Of a DNA stretch of 64,000 nucleotides, positions 40,742-50,295 are shown one piece after another. Position numbers and translations under genes: made by a program. The stretch is from Fusobacterium sp. (GTDB lineage: Bacteria; Fusobacteriota; Fusobacteriia; Fusobacteriales; Fusobacteriaceae). Every line of letters begins with the position of its first letter. Within the stretch, counting starts at the first letter, position 1. Location of the stretch: contig NZ_JAWDXO010000007.1 in the NCBI RefSeq assembly GCF_032477075.1, positions 1 through 64,000 on the forward strand, read 5' to 3'. The notes under the pieces are model-generated. The model saw only the letters and a program-made list of their open reading frames with translations. It had not been told where the DNA came from and ran no database searches.

Positions 40742-42049
40742 ATGGATTTTTTAGAGAAGCAGTTTAAGCTGAAAGAACATGGAACAGATGTAAAAACTGA
40801 AATATTAGCTGGAGTAACAACTTTTGCTACAATGGCATATGTACTTGCAACTGTACCATCTATGATGGGAGCTGCAGGATTTAGCAAAGCAGCAGTTCTT
40901 ACTATGGTTATAATTTTATGTGCTGTGACATCTACTGCAATGGGACTTGTTACTAATAGACCTTTTGTACTTGGACCTGGACTTGGAAGTGTAGGGGTAT
41001 ATGCTATTACAATGATAGTTGGAGAAGAAATGTCTCCAGCAGTTGCTTCAGGAGTTATTTTCTGGGAGGGAATACTTTTTGTTATTATTTCTTTTGTAGG
41101 ACTTAGAGATATCATTGTAAAACTTATTCCATTAAGTATAAAAATATCTATCAGTGCAGGGATAGGATTATTTATATCTTTGCTTGGATTTAAAAATGCT
41201 GGAATAATAGTTGCAAATGCAAAGAAAAATGTACTTGGATTTGGAGATCTTACAAGTCCAGCAGCAATTCTTGCAGTAATAGGTCTTATTATACTTTTAG
41301 TTCTTGAAATAAGAAAAATAAATGGAGGAGTAATTCTTGCTATTATACTTACTACTATTATAGGAATTCCTTTAGGAGTTACAAAAATACCAACTACTAT
41401 TTTTGCAGCACCAGGAAGTATTTCAGAAATGGCATTTAATATTGATATAATAGGAGCACTAAATATAAAATATATTCCATTTCTATTTGCTCTTTTTATA
41501 CCTGATTTTTTCTCTACTTTTGGGACTGTTATAGGTGTAGGAGCAAAAGCAGGGCTTTTAGATAAAAATGGAAATTTACCTGGGATTGAAAAATGTTTTT
41601 ATGTAGACTCAATATCTACCGTATTGGGAAGCTTTTTCTGTATGCCTTGTATGACTACGTATTTAGAGTCAGCAAGTGGAGTAGAAGCAGGAGGAAAAAC
41701 TGGACTGACTTCTTTATCTACATCAGCAGTATTTTTACTTATGTTCCTTATTACACCTTTGGCACTTATGATACCAGCAGCAGCTACAGCTCCTACATTG
41801 ATGCTTATTGGAGTAAAAATGCTGAGTGGAATGAGAAATATAAATTATGATGATGCTACAGAATGTATTCCAGCGTTTTTATCAGTAGCTTTAACAATAT
41901 TTACATTTAATGTTGCAAATGGAATATCAGCAGCAATAATAGTTTATGTGATATTAAAAGTAGCAAGTGGAAGAAGCAAAGAAGTGCCAACAACTATGTA
42001 TCCATTTGCAGCAGTTCTTTGTTACTACTTCTATACATTGACAATATAG
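40742..42049 (+). CDS. pbuG: Guanine/hypoxanthine permease, NCS2 AzgA-like family
   Basis: A 435-residue inner-membrane purine:H+ symporter. The N-terminal EILAGVTTFATMAYVLATVP is diagnostic of the AzgA/PbuG/AdeP branch, followed by a ~14-helix NCS2 fold with LPGIEKCFYVDSISTVLGSF in the second half. It may carry adenine, guanine or hypoxanthine. The adenine deaminase gene 21 bases downstream argues for adenine or hypoxanthine use. The start at 40742 follows AAGGGGG by 11 nt; an ATG at 40715 has no site. No purine riboswitch was seen upstream. Confidence 0.9.
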   Translation: MDFLEKQFKLKEHGTDVKTEILAGVTTFATMAYVLATVPSMMGAAGFSKAAVLTMVIILCAVTSTAMGLVTNRPFVLGPGLGSVGVYAITMIVGEEMSPAVASGVIFWEGILFVIISFVGLRDIIVKLIPLSIKISISAGIGLFISLLGFKNAGIIVANAKKNVLGFGDLTSPAAILAVIGLIILLVLEIRKINGGVILAIILTTIIGIPLGVTKIPTTIFAAPGSISEMAFNIDIIGALNIKYIPFLFALFIPDFFSTFGTVIGVGAKAGLLDKNGNLPGIEKCFYVDSISTVLGSFFCMPCMTTYLESASGVEAGGKTGLTSLSTSAVFLLMFLITPLALMIPAAATAPTLMLIGVKMLSGMRNINYDDATECIPAFLSVALTIFTFNVANGISAAIIVYVILKVASGRSKEVPTTMYPFAAVLCYYFYTLTI

Positions 42050-42070
42050 AAAATAAATTAGGAGAAAAGA

Positions 42071-43783
42071 ATGAAAATAGATTTATTAATCAAAGATGTA
42101 AAAATCTACAATTCATATTTAAAAAAATTTAGAGAAGCTAATGTAGCTATTTTAAATAAAAAAATACTTCATATAGATATAAAAAAAGAGATAGAATTTG
42201 ATGCTGAGGAAATTATAGATGGAAAAAATCAGTATATGATACCTGGATTAATAGATATACATATGCATATAGAAAGTTCTATGATGACACCAGCACCATT
42301 TTGTCATCAGCTCGCAAAAAATGGAGTTACAACTATTGTAGCAGAACCTCATGAGATAGCTAATGTTTTTGGAGCTAGAGGAATATATGCTATGATAGAA
42401 GCAGAAAGTAATATAGATACAAGTATATTTTATGGAATTCCAAGCAGTGTTCCATCAACTTCAGAAGAATTGGAAACAACAGGAGCAATTATAGATTGTG
42501 AAGGAATGAAAAAAATTGCTGAAAATCCAAAGGTCATCTGTATAGGAGAAGTAATGAACTATAGAAAAGTTATAGTTGATGACACTTTAGAAATATGTAA
42601 ATTTATAGAGTATGTAAAAAAAGAGAAACCAACATATGCTATAGAGGGTCATTGTCCAAAACTTCTTGATCTTGAACTTTCAAAATTTTTATATCTTGGA
42701 ATAAATGGGGATCATACAGAACATACAATGGAGGAATTTAAACAGAGATTTGAAAATGGTATGTTTGTTGAAATACAAGCAAAGTCCATTGAAAAAGAAC
42801 TCATAGATTATATTAAGGAAAATAATCTTTATGAGCATTTTTCCTTTGTAACTGATGATGTTATGGCAGATACTTTTCTCAATGAAGGTCATCTTAATGC
42901 TGTTATGAAAAAAGCTGTCAGAGAAGGACTTAAAATAGAAGATGCTATATATTCAGCAACTTTTACTCCTGCTAGAAGAATGCATCTTTTGGATAGAGGA
43001 GTTCTAGCTCCTGGAAAAAAAGCAGACTTTTTATTTATAGAAGATTTAGAAAAATTTGAGATAAAAAATACTTTTATTGATGGTAAAGAAGTTTATAATT
43101 ATTTAGAAGAAAAAAAATATATTCCAACTTCTTACAAATTTCCAGAAGATTTTTATAAAAGTGTTCATGTAAAAAATATTAAAAATGAAGATTTAAAGAT
43201 TTCAGTACAAAGCAAAGAGAAAGAAGTTATGTGCAGAATTATAGAAGTAAATGATGGAAGTACAAGAACTAAAGAACTTATCAGAGCTGTTCCTGTGAAA
43301 GATGGGTTTCTTGATTGGGAAAATAGTGAATATTGCTTAATAGCTGTTTTTGAAAGATATGGTAAAAATGGAAATATAGGTTTTGGTTTGGTAACAGGAG
43401 ATTCTATAAAAGAAGGAGCAACAGCTACTACTTATGCTCATGATCATCATAACTTGATGATAATAGGAAAAACTGTCAAAGATATGGTGACAGCTGCTAA
43501 CAGAATAATTGAAATTCAGGGCGGAATTTGTACTGTGAAAGATGGAAATATTTTAAATGAAGTGAAATTACCAGTAGCTGGAATATTATCTGAAAAAAGT
43601 GTAGAAGAATTAGGAAAAGAAGTAGAAGAACTAAGAAATGCCATGAAGAATCTTGGCTATAAGCATTATAATCCTATAATGTCTCTTTGTACTTTATCTC
43701 TTCCAGTGTCACCAGAATTAAAGATAACTGATAAAGGACTTATTGATGTAACAGAGTCAAAAGTTGTAGATATTATAGTATAA
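42071..43783 (+). CDS. ade: Adenine deaminase
   Basis: Converts adenine to hypoxanthine and ammonia in purine salvage. It belongs to the amidohydrolase superfamily: MIPGLIDIHMHIESSMMTP carries the metal-binding H-x-H, with the other ligand His and Asp in EGHCPKL and FVTDDVMADT. The C-terminal part with TYAHDHHNLMIIG is characteristic of AdeC. The 570-residue length is typical. AGGAGAAAAG precedes the ATG. Co-transcribed with the purine permease upstream and ended by a strong terminator. Confidence 0.95.
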   Translation: MKIDLLIKDVKIYNSYLKKFREANVAILNKKILHIDIKKEIEFDAEEIIDGKNQYMIPGLIDIHMHIESSMMTPAPFCHQLAKNGVTTIVAEPHEIANVFGARGIYAMIEAESNIDTSIFYGIPSSVPSTSEELETTGAIIDCEGMKKIAENPKVICIGEVMNYRKVIVDDTLEICKFIEYVKKEKPTYAIEGHCPKLLDLELSKFLYLGINGDHTEHTMEEFKQRFENGMFVEIQAKSIEKELIDYIKENNLYEHFSFVTDDVMADTFLNEGHLNAVMKKAVREGLKIEDAIYSATFTPARRMHLLDRGVLAPGKKADFLFIEDLEKFEIKNTFIDGKEVYNYLEEKKYIPTSYKFPEDFYKSVHVKNIKNEDLKISVQSKEKEVMCRIIEVNDGSTRTKELIRAVPVKDGFLDWENSEYCLIAVFERYGKNGNIGFGLVTGDSIKEGATATTYAHDHHNLMIIGKTVKDMVTAANRIIEIQGGICTVKDGNILNEVKLPVAGILSEKSVEELGKEVEELRNAMKNLGYKHYNPIMSLCTLSLPVSPELKITDKGLIDVTESKVVDIIV

Positions 43784-43785
43784 AA

Positions 43786-43824
43786 TAAAAATGGAGATTA
43801 TCATCATGATTTTCTCCATTTTTT
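43786..43824 (+). terminator. Intrinsic terminator after ade
   Basis: AAAAATGGAGA pairs with TCTCCATTTTT and is followed by T. Confidence 0.82.
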
Positions 43825-43887
43825 AATGTAATTAAAAAATACAAAAGTTCACTATTTCATGAAATTAAAAAAAATGCTGTATAACTA

Positions 43888-43916
43888 TTGACAAATTACT
43901 TCTAAAAGGGTAATAA
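43888..43916 (+). promoter_or_regulatory. Promoter of the CARF-domain gene
   Basis: TTGACA and TAATAA are separated by 17 bp, about 40 bases before the start codon. Confidence 0.6.
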
Positions 43917-43953
43917 ATTAGATAGAAAAACATTCAGAATGGAGGAACATATA

Positions 43954-45042
43954 ATGGATAACATTATTATGACTGTTGGGACCAGTCTCGTAGAAAATTA
44001 TATAGCCAACAATCCCAAAAAAGAAAATATAACTAAAGAGGATATACTTGAGTATTACGAAAAAGAAAATATAGAAGATTTTAGAGATAGAAGATACGGA
44101 GCTGAGATAATAGCACTTGAAAATCTTACAGAGAAAAAAATATTTTCTGGAAAAAGAATATTTTTAATAATTCATGATACTGTAAATGGAAAGTTGGCTG
44201 GAGAAGTTCTTGAAGAATTTATACTTAAAAAAAATATAGCAAAAGTTGTAGAGAAAAGAATTATTCATAACTTAAACAAAAGAAATCATAAGGAATTTAA
44301 AACTATTGGACTTAAAGGACTTACAGAAGAGATAAGCAATATAGTTAATAAGATAGGAAACAGCTTAAATATATGTGTGTGTACAGTAGGAGGATATAAA
44401 GCTGAGATATTTCTTGTAGGACTCATGGCACAGCTTTTACACTTAAAGTCATATTTTATGTTTGATGAATTCAATGAAGTAACAGAAATATCACCTTTAC
44501 CAATGAAGATAGATTACGATTTTTATTTAGAAAATAAAGAATTCTTTAAATTGTTAGACAAGAAACAAAAAGTTAAGGAATCTGAAATAAAAGAGATTCT
44601 CAATGGAAATCCTCATTTAAAAAATTTTATAGAATTTGATGAAGAAAATGGAGAGAAATATGCTGAATTTTCTGCAATGGGAGAATTCTATATGAAAAGA
44701 ATGACATCAACAAGTAATCTTCCTTTAAGTACAAGCAAATATTCGCCAGCAGATAAAGAAATGGAAGGAAGTATACAAATAACAGAGGAATTAGAAAATA
44801 TAGCTAATTCATTAAAATCTTCTCCATATGTAGAAAAACTAAAAGTTGTATACTATAACCCTGATAGAAATATAGCATTTTCTAAATTTTCACTAGCTCA
44901 AAATTACCATGAACAGATGATAGTGAGTTTAGAGTATAAGTGTAAAAAAGGAGTTGCAGGAATAGATTTGTATACAGTAAGTGGAACAGAAAAAGTTATG
45001 AAATCATTACTTGCTTATTTTAATGAAAATTTTTTAGATTAA
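43954..45042 (+). CDS. CARF-domain protein (CRISPR ancillary effector-like), orphan
   Basis: A 362-residue protein. The N-terminal ~200 residues are a CARF domain of the APE2256/Csx1-Csm6 type: MTVGTSLVENYI (residues 6-17) and VCTVGGYKAEIF (~145-156), followed by SYFMFDEFNEVTEISPLPMK. CARF domains bind cyclic oligoadenylate made during type III CRISPR interference. A winged-helix-like linker (EKYAEFSAMGEFYMKR) precedes a ~105-residue C-terminal domain that is not clearly HEPN or PD-(D/E)xK. A RelE-like RNase fold, as in CARF-RelE fusions, is possible but unproven. No CRISPR array, Cas10 or other cas gene is in the window. The start at 43954 follows GGAGG. Confidence 0.8.
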   Translation: MDNIIMTVGTSLVENYIANNPKKENITKEDILEYYEKENIEDFRDRRYGAEIIALENLTEKKIFSGKRIFLIIHDTVNGKLAGEVLEEFILKKNIAKVVEKRIIHNLNKRNHKEFKTIGLKGLTEEISNIVNKIGNSLNICVCTVGGYKAEIFLVGLMAQLLHLKSYFMFDEFNEVTEISPLPMKIDYDFYLENKEFFKLLDKKQKVKESEIKEILNGNPHLKNFIEFDEENGEKYAEFSAMGEFYMKRMTSTSNLPLSTSKYSPADKEMEGSIQITEELENIANSLKSSPYVEKLKVVYYNPDRNIAFSKFSLAQNYHEQMIVSLEYKCKKGVAGIDLYTVSGTEKVMKSLLAYFNENFLD

Positions 45043-45066
45043 TAATATTAATATATTGATTATATA

Positions 45067-45091
45067 GGGGCTGATATAGATCAGCCTTTTT
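45067..45091 (+). terminator. Intrinsic terminator after the CARF gene
   Basis: GGCTGAT pairs with ATCAGCC over a 4-nt loop, followed by T5. Confidence 0.82.
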
Positions 45092-45211
45092 ATAATTTAT
45101 AAAATATAGTATAATAATATAGAAGGACATTTTGAAAATAATTAATATTCAATTAAATTCAAAAGAAAAATATGGTATTATTTACATAGAAATTTAAAAG
45201 AGGTGGACATA

Positions 45212-45793
45212 ATGATTGTTGGTCTGACAGGTGGAATAGCAAGTGGAAAGTCTACAGTAAGTAATTTTTTTAAGGAATTAGGATTGGAAGTGTTAGACGC
45301 TGATGAAATAGTAAAGGAAGTCAGCCAAAAAAAAGACACTATAAATAAAATAGTGAGAGTTTTTGGAAAAGATATTCTTGATAATAAAGGGAAAATAATA
45401 AGAGAAAAATTAAGAGTAAAAGCTTTTGAAAATAAAGAGTTATTAAATAAATTAAATGGGATAATCCATCCACAAGTAATAGAAATATTTGTAAAAAAGA
45501 AAAAAGAAATTTCTGAAAGTTCCATTGTTATTTTTGATATTCCACTTTTATATGAAGCTGAAATGGAAAATTTATGTGATAAAATAGTTGTAGTATATAT
45601 TAAAAAAGAATTACAGATAGAAAGAGTAATAGAAAGAGATAAAAACATCAGAGAATTAGCAGAAAAAATAATAAATGCTCAGATGTCATTGGAGGAAAAA
45701 GCAAAGAGAGCAGATATTGTGATAAATAATAATGGTACATTAGAAGATTTAAAAAATCAGGTAGATGTGGTATACTGTAATCTGCAAAAATAA
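45212..45793 (+). CDS. coaE: Dephospho-CoA kinase
   Basis: Last step of coenzyme A synthesis: ATP-dependent phosphorylation of the ribose 3'-OH of dephospho-CoA. The P-loop GLTGGIASGKST lies at residues 4-15. VLDADEIVKEV and VIFDIPLLYE are the other family blocks, and the C-terminal part has RADIVINNNGTLEDL. The start at 45212 is chosen because AGAGGTGG precedes it; a GTG three codons upstream lies within that site. It starts an operon with the U32 peptidase, pgpA and cinA. Confidence 0.94.
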   Translation: MIVGLTGGIASGKSTVSNFFKELGLEVLDADEIVKEVSQKKDTINKIVRVFGKDILDNKGKIIREKLRVKAFENKELLNKLNGIIHPQVIEIFVKKKKEISESSIVIFDIPLLYEAEMENLCDKIVVVYIKKELQIERVIERDKNIRELAEKIINAQMSLEEKAKRADIVINNNGTLEDLKNQVDVVYCNLQK

Positions 45794-45810
45794 AAAATGT
45801 GAGGTAAATT

Positions 45811-47973
45811 ATGAAAATAGTAGCTCCAGCAGGAAATATGGAGAGATTTTATGCTGCTGTAAAAGCAGGAGCCCAAGAAATATATATGGGACTAAAAGGA
45901 TTTGGAGCAAGAAGAAATGCTGAAAATTTTACACTGGCGGAATACAAAGAAGCTCTTGATTATGCTCATAAAAGAGGAGTGAAAATATTTCTTACACTTA
46001 ATACAATAATGATGGAAAAAGAAATGGATTTTCTTTATGAAAATTTGAAAGTTCTTTATGAACATGGACTTGATGCAGTTATTGTTCAAGATTTAGGATA
46101 TTTTAGATATATGAAAGAAAATTTTCCAGATATGGAATATCATGGAAGCACTCAGATGACAGTGGGGAATCATATAGAAGCTGAGTATCTAAGAAAAATA
46201 GGATTTAAAAGGGTAGTTCTTCCTAGAGAAATGACATTTGAAGAGATAAAAAAAATTAGAGAAAATACGAGTATAGAATTGGAAATATTTGTATCAGGAG
46301 CATTATGTATATGTTATTCTGGAAACTGTTATATGAGTAGTTTTATAGGAAGCAGAAGTGGGAACAGAGGTATGTGTGCACAGCCTTGCAGAAAAGAATA
46401 TACTGATAGTAAGGGAAATAAAGGATATTTTTTAAGCCCCAAAGATCAATTATTGGGATATGATGAGATTCAAAAGTTAAAAAAAATAGGAATAGAAAGT
46501 ATAAAAATAGAAGGAAGGATGAAAGATCCTAATTATGTATTTGAAACTGTTGAATATTACTACCAAATGATAACTGAGAAAAAAATAGAAGAAAGAGTAT
46601 CTAAGATATTTAATAGAGGTTACAGTAAAGGATATTTTCATGGTGCTGACTCATCTCTTATCAATAAAAATTATTCATATAATTTAGGTAGAGAAATAGG
46701 ATCGATATTTGGAAAAGAATTAAAACTTAAAGATAGGGTTGTTCTAGGAGATGGAATAATATATCTGTCTAAAGATTTTGAAAAACTTGGTGGTGGATAT
46801 TTGAATAAAATAGAAGTAAAAGGTTCAAAAGAAGTGAGAAAAACAGCTGAATTTGGAGAAACTATTTTTTTAAAAGATGCACCAAGAGGAAGTAAATATG
46901 TATTCAGAAGTTTTGCTAAAGAAGTAAATGATGATATTGAAAGTAAACTGAAAAAATATGACCAAAAGCTTAATATAACAGGAAAATTTTTAGGAGATTT
47001 TGGAAAAAAACCTCTCTTAATACTGGAAGCTATAAATAATCATGGAAAAAAGATAAAAGTTGAAAAATTTGGAGAAAATGAAATTGAGGCAGCAGCTAAA
47101 AGAGCTGTAACAGCGGAAGAAATAATAGAAAAATTAAAAGAAACTGGTGATACTTCATTTAATATAACTAATATTGATTGTCGTATATCAGAGGGAATAT
47201 TTCTTCCTGTATCTGTAATAAAATCTTTAAGGAGATCTGCATCAATGGAGTTAGAAGAACTTATCATAGAGAGCTATAGAAGAAAAGCAGAAAATAAATA
47301 TCAACTTCCTTATGAAGAAGATATGGAAAGAGAAGTTATTTTATCTGCAATAGTATCAAATACTGCACAAGAAAAAGCAGTAAAAGAATATGGAATAGAA
47401 AAAATATATAAAAGAGGATATGATATTGCTAGAGAAGAAATGTTAAATGAGCAGGATATAGGTAGCAAACTTGCTGCTAATCTTTATCAGCTTATAGAGA
47501 ATAAAAATAATGATGTAACTATAAATTGGAATTTGAATATATCCAATAGATATACCATTGAAGAATTGGCGAAATTAAGAAAGGCTGAAACTGTAATACT
47601 TTCCCCAGAAATAAGTTTTGAAAAAATAAAGGAAATAGGGAAGACAAGCTTAAAAAAAGCTATATTAGGATATTCAAAATTAAAAGGAATGTATGTTGAA
47701 ATTTCACTTTTTAATAAAAATAAAGAAATAATAGAAAATAGTGAAGGAGATAGATTTACTGTTGTACAGAATATTATGGGAAATAGTGAAATATTTTTTG
47801 AAAGACCTTTAAATATTCTGAATGATATGAGTAAAATGAAGAAACTGCATATAGATGAAATCGTTATAGAGTTTACTATTGAAACACCAGAAGAGGTTGG
47901 AGAAGTTCTTAATAACATGAGATTAAGAACAGGAATATATAGAGCATTTAACTATGAAAGAGGGGTGTATTAA
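45811..47973 (+). CDS. Peptidase U32 family protein (RlhA/YhbU-like, four-Cys type)
   Basis: A 720-residue cytosolic protein. MKIVAPAGNMERFYAAVKAGA opens the U32 TIM-barrel-like domain. ICYSGNCYMSSFIGSRSGN and GMCAQPCRKEY supply the conserved cysteines thought to hold an iron-sulfur cluster. The C-terminal half, including a DUF3656-like region, is long. Members of this family hydroxylate rRNA or tRNA bases with prephenate-derived cofactors; older annotations as collagenase are not well founded. The exact target cannot be told. It lies between coaE and pgpA, with 17 bases before it. Confidence 0.88.
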   Translation: MKIVAPAGNMERFYAAVKAGAQEIYMGLKGFGARRNAENFTLAEYKEALDYAHKRGVKIFLTLNTIMMEKEMDFLYENLKVLYEHGLDAVIVQDLGYFRYMKENFPDMEYHGSTQMTVGNHIEAEYLRKIGFKRVVLPREMTFEEIKKIRENTSIELEIFVSGALCICYSGNCYMSSFIGSRSGNRGMCAQPCRKEYTDSKGNKGYFLSPKDQLLGYDEIQKLKKIGIESIKIEGRMKDPNYVFETVEYYYQMITEKKIEERVSKIFNRGYSKGYFHGADSSLINKNYSYNLGREIGSIFGKELKLKDRVVLGDGIIYLSKDFEKLGGGYLNKIEVKGSKEVRKTAEFGETIFLKDAPRGSKYVFRSFAKEVNDDIESKLKKYDQKLNITGKFLGDFGKKPLLILEAINNHGKKIKVEKFGENEIEAAAKRAVTAEEIIEKLKETGDTSFNITNIDCRISEGIFLPVSVIKSLRRSASMELEELIIESYRRKAENKYQLPYEEDMEREVILSAIVSNTAQEKAVKEYGIEKIYKRGYDIAREEMLNEQDIGSKLAANLYQLIENKNNDVTINWNLNISNRYTIEELAKLRKAETVILSPEISFEKIKEIGKTSLKKAILGYSKLKGMYVEISLFNKNKEIIENSEGDRFTVVQNIMGNSEIFFERPLNILNDMSKMKKLHIDEIVIEFTIETPEEVGEVLNNMRLRTGIYRAFNYERGVY

Positions 47974-47977
47974 TTTT

Positions 47978-48481
47978 ATGAATAAAAATAAGAAATGGGT
48001 AAGGGATTTAGGAACATGGTTTGGACTTGGAGATATACCTAAAGCACCTGGAACATTTGGAACATTAGGTGGAGTACCAGTATTTATGCTTCTTTCTTAT
48101 ATAAGAAAGTTTTTTCCAAATAATATGGTATATAATTCTTTTTATTTTATGTTCTTAATAACTTTTTTTGCAGTAGCAGTTTATATCAGCGACATATGTG
48201 AAAGGGAAATATTTAAAAAGAAAGATCCTCAAAATGTAGTTATAGATGAAGTGCTGGGATATTTAACTACTCTTTTTCTTATAAATCCAGTAGGAGTATC
48301 TCAAAATATAAAAGCTATGGTTATTGGGTTTGTTATATTTAGGTTTTTTGATATAACAAAATTAGGTCCTATTGATAAATCACAGCATTTTGGAAGAGGT
48401 ATAGGTGTGGTACTTGATGATTTTTTGGCTGGTATAATTGGAAATTTTTTAATGGTATGTATCTGGAGTATATTTTTTTAA
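47978..48481 (+). CDS. pgpA: Phosphatidylglycerophosphatase A
   Basis: Membrane enzyme that removes phosphate from phosphatidylglycerophosphate to give phosphatidylglycerol. The signature KAPGTFGTLGGVP near residues 20-32 and VVIDEVLGYLTTL in the middle carry the acidic metal-binding residues; FFDITKLGPIDKSQ and GIGVVLDDFLAGI complete the family. Four hydrophobic segments fit. The start at 47978 follows GAGGGG at a somewhat long distance; a frame from 47954 would overlap the U32 gene by 20 bases. The 167 aa size is usual. Confidence 0.92.
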   Translation: MNKNKKWVRDLGTWFGLGDIPKAPGTFGTLGGVPVFMLLSYIRKFFPNNMVYNSFYFMFLITFFAVAVYISDICEREIFKKKDPQNVVIDEVLGYLTTLFLINPVGVSQNIKAMVIGFVIFRFFDITKLGPIDKSQHFGRGIGVVLDDFLAGIIGNFLMVCIWSIFF

Positions 48482-48499
48482 AAACAGGGGGCATTGTAA

Positions 48500-49714
48500 A
48501 TGAAAGCAGGATTGATTCTTGTAGGTACTGAACTTTTAAATGGGGGAATGCTGGATACTAACAGTCTCTATATAGCAGAAGAATTGAATAAATATGGAAT
48601 AGAAATAGAATTTAAAGTAACAATCAGAGATTTTATGGATGAAATAATAAAAACTGTAGATTATGGGAAGAGGAATGTGGATCTTATTATAATGTCAGGA
48701 GGTCTTGGTCCCACAATAGATGATATAACAAAGGAAGCTATAGCAAAATATCTGAACAGACCACTTATAGTTGAAGAAAATGAATTGAATGAATTAAAGG
48801 AGAAGTTTGAAAGAGCCAAGATAAATTTTGTAGATGTAAATGTAAAAGAAGTTGAAAAACCAAAAGGAGCTATAAGCTTTAGAAATGATGCAGGTATGGC
48901 TCCAGCAATATATATAGATGGAATTGCAGCGTTTCCAGGAGTTCCTAAGGAACTCTACAATATGCTTCCCAAATTTTTAAAATGGTATAGTAAAGAAAAA
49001 AATATTAATGCTGATGGAATTTATATAAGAGATATACTTACTTTTGGACTAGCAGAATCTCTTTTAAATCAGGAAATAAGAGATTTTTTTATAGAAGATG
49101 GAATATACTATGAATTTCTTGTAAAGAATTATGGAACAATAGTGAGACTTCAAAGTAAGGAGAGTAATAAAAATAAAGTAGAAAAAATAGTGGAAAAGAT
49201 ATATAATAAAATAGGTAATTATGTATTTGGTGAAAATGCAGACAGATTAGAGAAGAAAGTAGTGGAACTTGTAAAAAAACTTGGAATGAATATTTCAACA
49301 GCAGAATCATGTACAGGTGGTATGATTGCCAGTCGTTTAATAGATGTACCAGGAGTCTCTGAAGTATTCAAAGAAGGAATAGTTTCATATAGTAATAATG
49401 CTAAGACGAAAAGACTTGGAGTAAAAAAAGAAACATTGGAAAAATATGGAGCAGTAAGTGAAGAAACTGCTAGGGAGATGGTCATGGGACTTGATTCTGA
49501 TATAGCTATTGCTACTACAGGAATAGCAGGCCCAGATGGTGGAACACCTGAAAAACCTGTTGGACTTGTCTATATAGGAATAAGAGTTAAAGATGATATC
49601 TATATAGAAAAAAGATTTTTCAATGGAGATAGAATGAAAATCAGAGAAAGAGCAGTTTCTCAAAGTCTTTTTAGTCTGATAAAAATATTAGATAAAGGAG
49701 AGTATGATGAGTAG
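48500..49714 (+). CDS. cinA: CinA-like protein (NMN deamidase/ADP-ribose pyrophosphatase)
   Basis: A 404-residue two-domain protein. The N-terminal MoCF/COG1058 domain (ILVGTELLNGGMLDTNS, GGLGPTIDDITKEA) hydrolyses ADP-ribose-type substrates. The C-terminal PncC domain (~255-400; STAESCTGGMIASRLIDVPG, TTGIAGPDGGTPEKPVG) is a nicotinamide mononucleotide deamidase that recycles NAD breakdown products. Both active regions look intact. It overlaps the XRE-cupin gene by a few bases and follows pgpA by 18. Confidence 0.94.
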   Translation: MKAGLILVGTELLNGGMLDTNSLYIAEELNKYGIEIEFKVTIRDFMDEIIKTVDYGKRNVDLIIMSGGLGPTIDDITKEAIAKYLNRPLIVEENELNELKEKFERAKINFVDVNVKEVEKPKGAISFRNDAGMAPAIYIDGIAAFPGVPKELYNMLPKFLKWYSKEKNINADGIYIRDILTFGLAESLLNQEIRDFFIEDGIYYEFLVKNYGTIVRLQSKESNKNKVEKIVEKIYNKIGNYVFGENADRLEKKVVELVKKLGMNISTAESCTGGMIASRLIDVPGVSEVFKEGIVSYSNNAKTKRLGVKKETLEKYGAVSEETAREMVMGLDSDIAIATTGIAGPDGGTPEKPVGLVYIGIRVKDDIYIEKRFFNGDRMKIRERAVSQSLFSLIKILDKGEYDE

Positions 49715-50258
49715 TATAGGAGAAAGAATAAAGAAAAGTAGAAACGAGAGAGGACTTTCTTTAAGAGAGTTAGCTTCCAAAGTGGACTTATCTGCTAGCT
49801 TTTTATCTCAAATAGAGCAGGGAAAAGCTTCTCCTTCCATTGAAAATTTAAAAAAAATAGCTAATTCATTAGATGTAAAAGTAAGCTATCTTATTGAAGA
49901 TGAAGAAGAAGCTAGAAATATGGAAGTTGTTAAAAAAGATGAGAGAAAATATATAGAAAGTATAGATTCAAACACTAAAATGGCTCTTCTTACAACATCA
50001 AATATTGATAAGACAATGGAACCTATTCTTTATGAAATAGGTCCAAATGGAGAAAGTGGAAGAAGTTTCTATACTCATAATGGAGAAGAGTTCATCTTTA
50101 TTATTGAAGGAAAACTGGATGTATATATAGATGAGACTGTATATAGTTTAAATGAGGGAGATAGCCTGTATTTTAAATCTAGTCAGAAGCACAGATTTAA
50201 AAATACCACTGACAAACTTACAAAGGCTATATGGGTTGTAAATCCTCCAACATTTTAA
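49707..50258 (+). CDS. XRE-family regulator with C-terminal cupin domain
   Basis: A 183-residue DNA-binding protein. Residues ~5-60 form the HTH (RNERGLSLRELASKVDLSAS, SFLSQIEQGKASPSIENLKK). The C-terminal ~75 residues are a cupin beta-barrel (GEEFIFIIEGKLDVYIDETV, then GDSLYFKSSQKHRF), which binds a small effector in PuuR/SutR-like regulators. The start at 49707 suits the AAAGGAG site; ATG 49704 is also possible. It overlaps the end of cinA, so it is translationally coupled to it. Targets are unknown. Confidence 0.9.
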   Translation: MSSIGERIKKSRNERGLSLRELASKVDLSASFLSQIEQGKASPSIENLKKIANSLDVKVSYLIEDEEEARNMEVVKKDERKYIESIDSNTKMALLTTSNIDKTMEPILYEIGPNGESGRSFYTHNGEEFIFIIEGKLDVYIDETVYSLNEGDSLYFKSSQKHRFKNTTDKLTKAIWVVNPPTF

Positions 50259-50295
50259 TAGAAAATAAAAAGAAGATTTCGGAGGTAAATTACAT

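Noticed and set aside
43787..45091. CRISPR array near the CARF gene
   Set aside because: No direct repeats of 25-37 bases with regular spacers occur on either side; only single-copy terminator stems are present.
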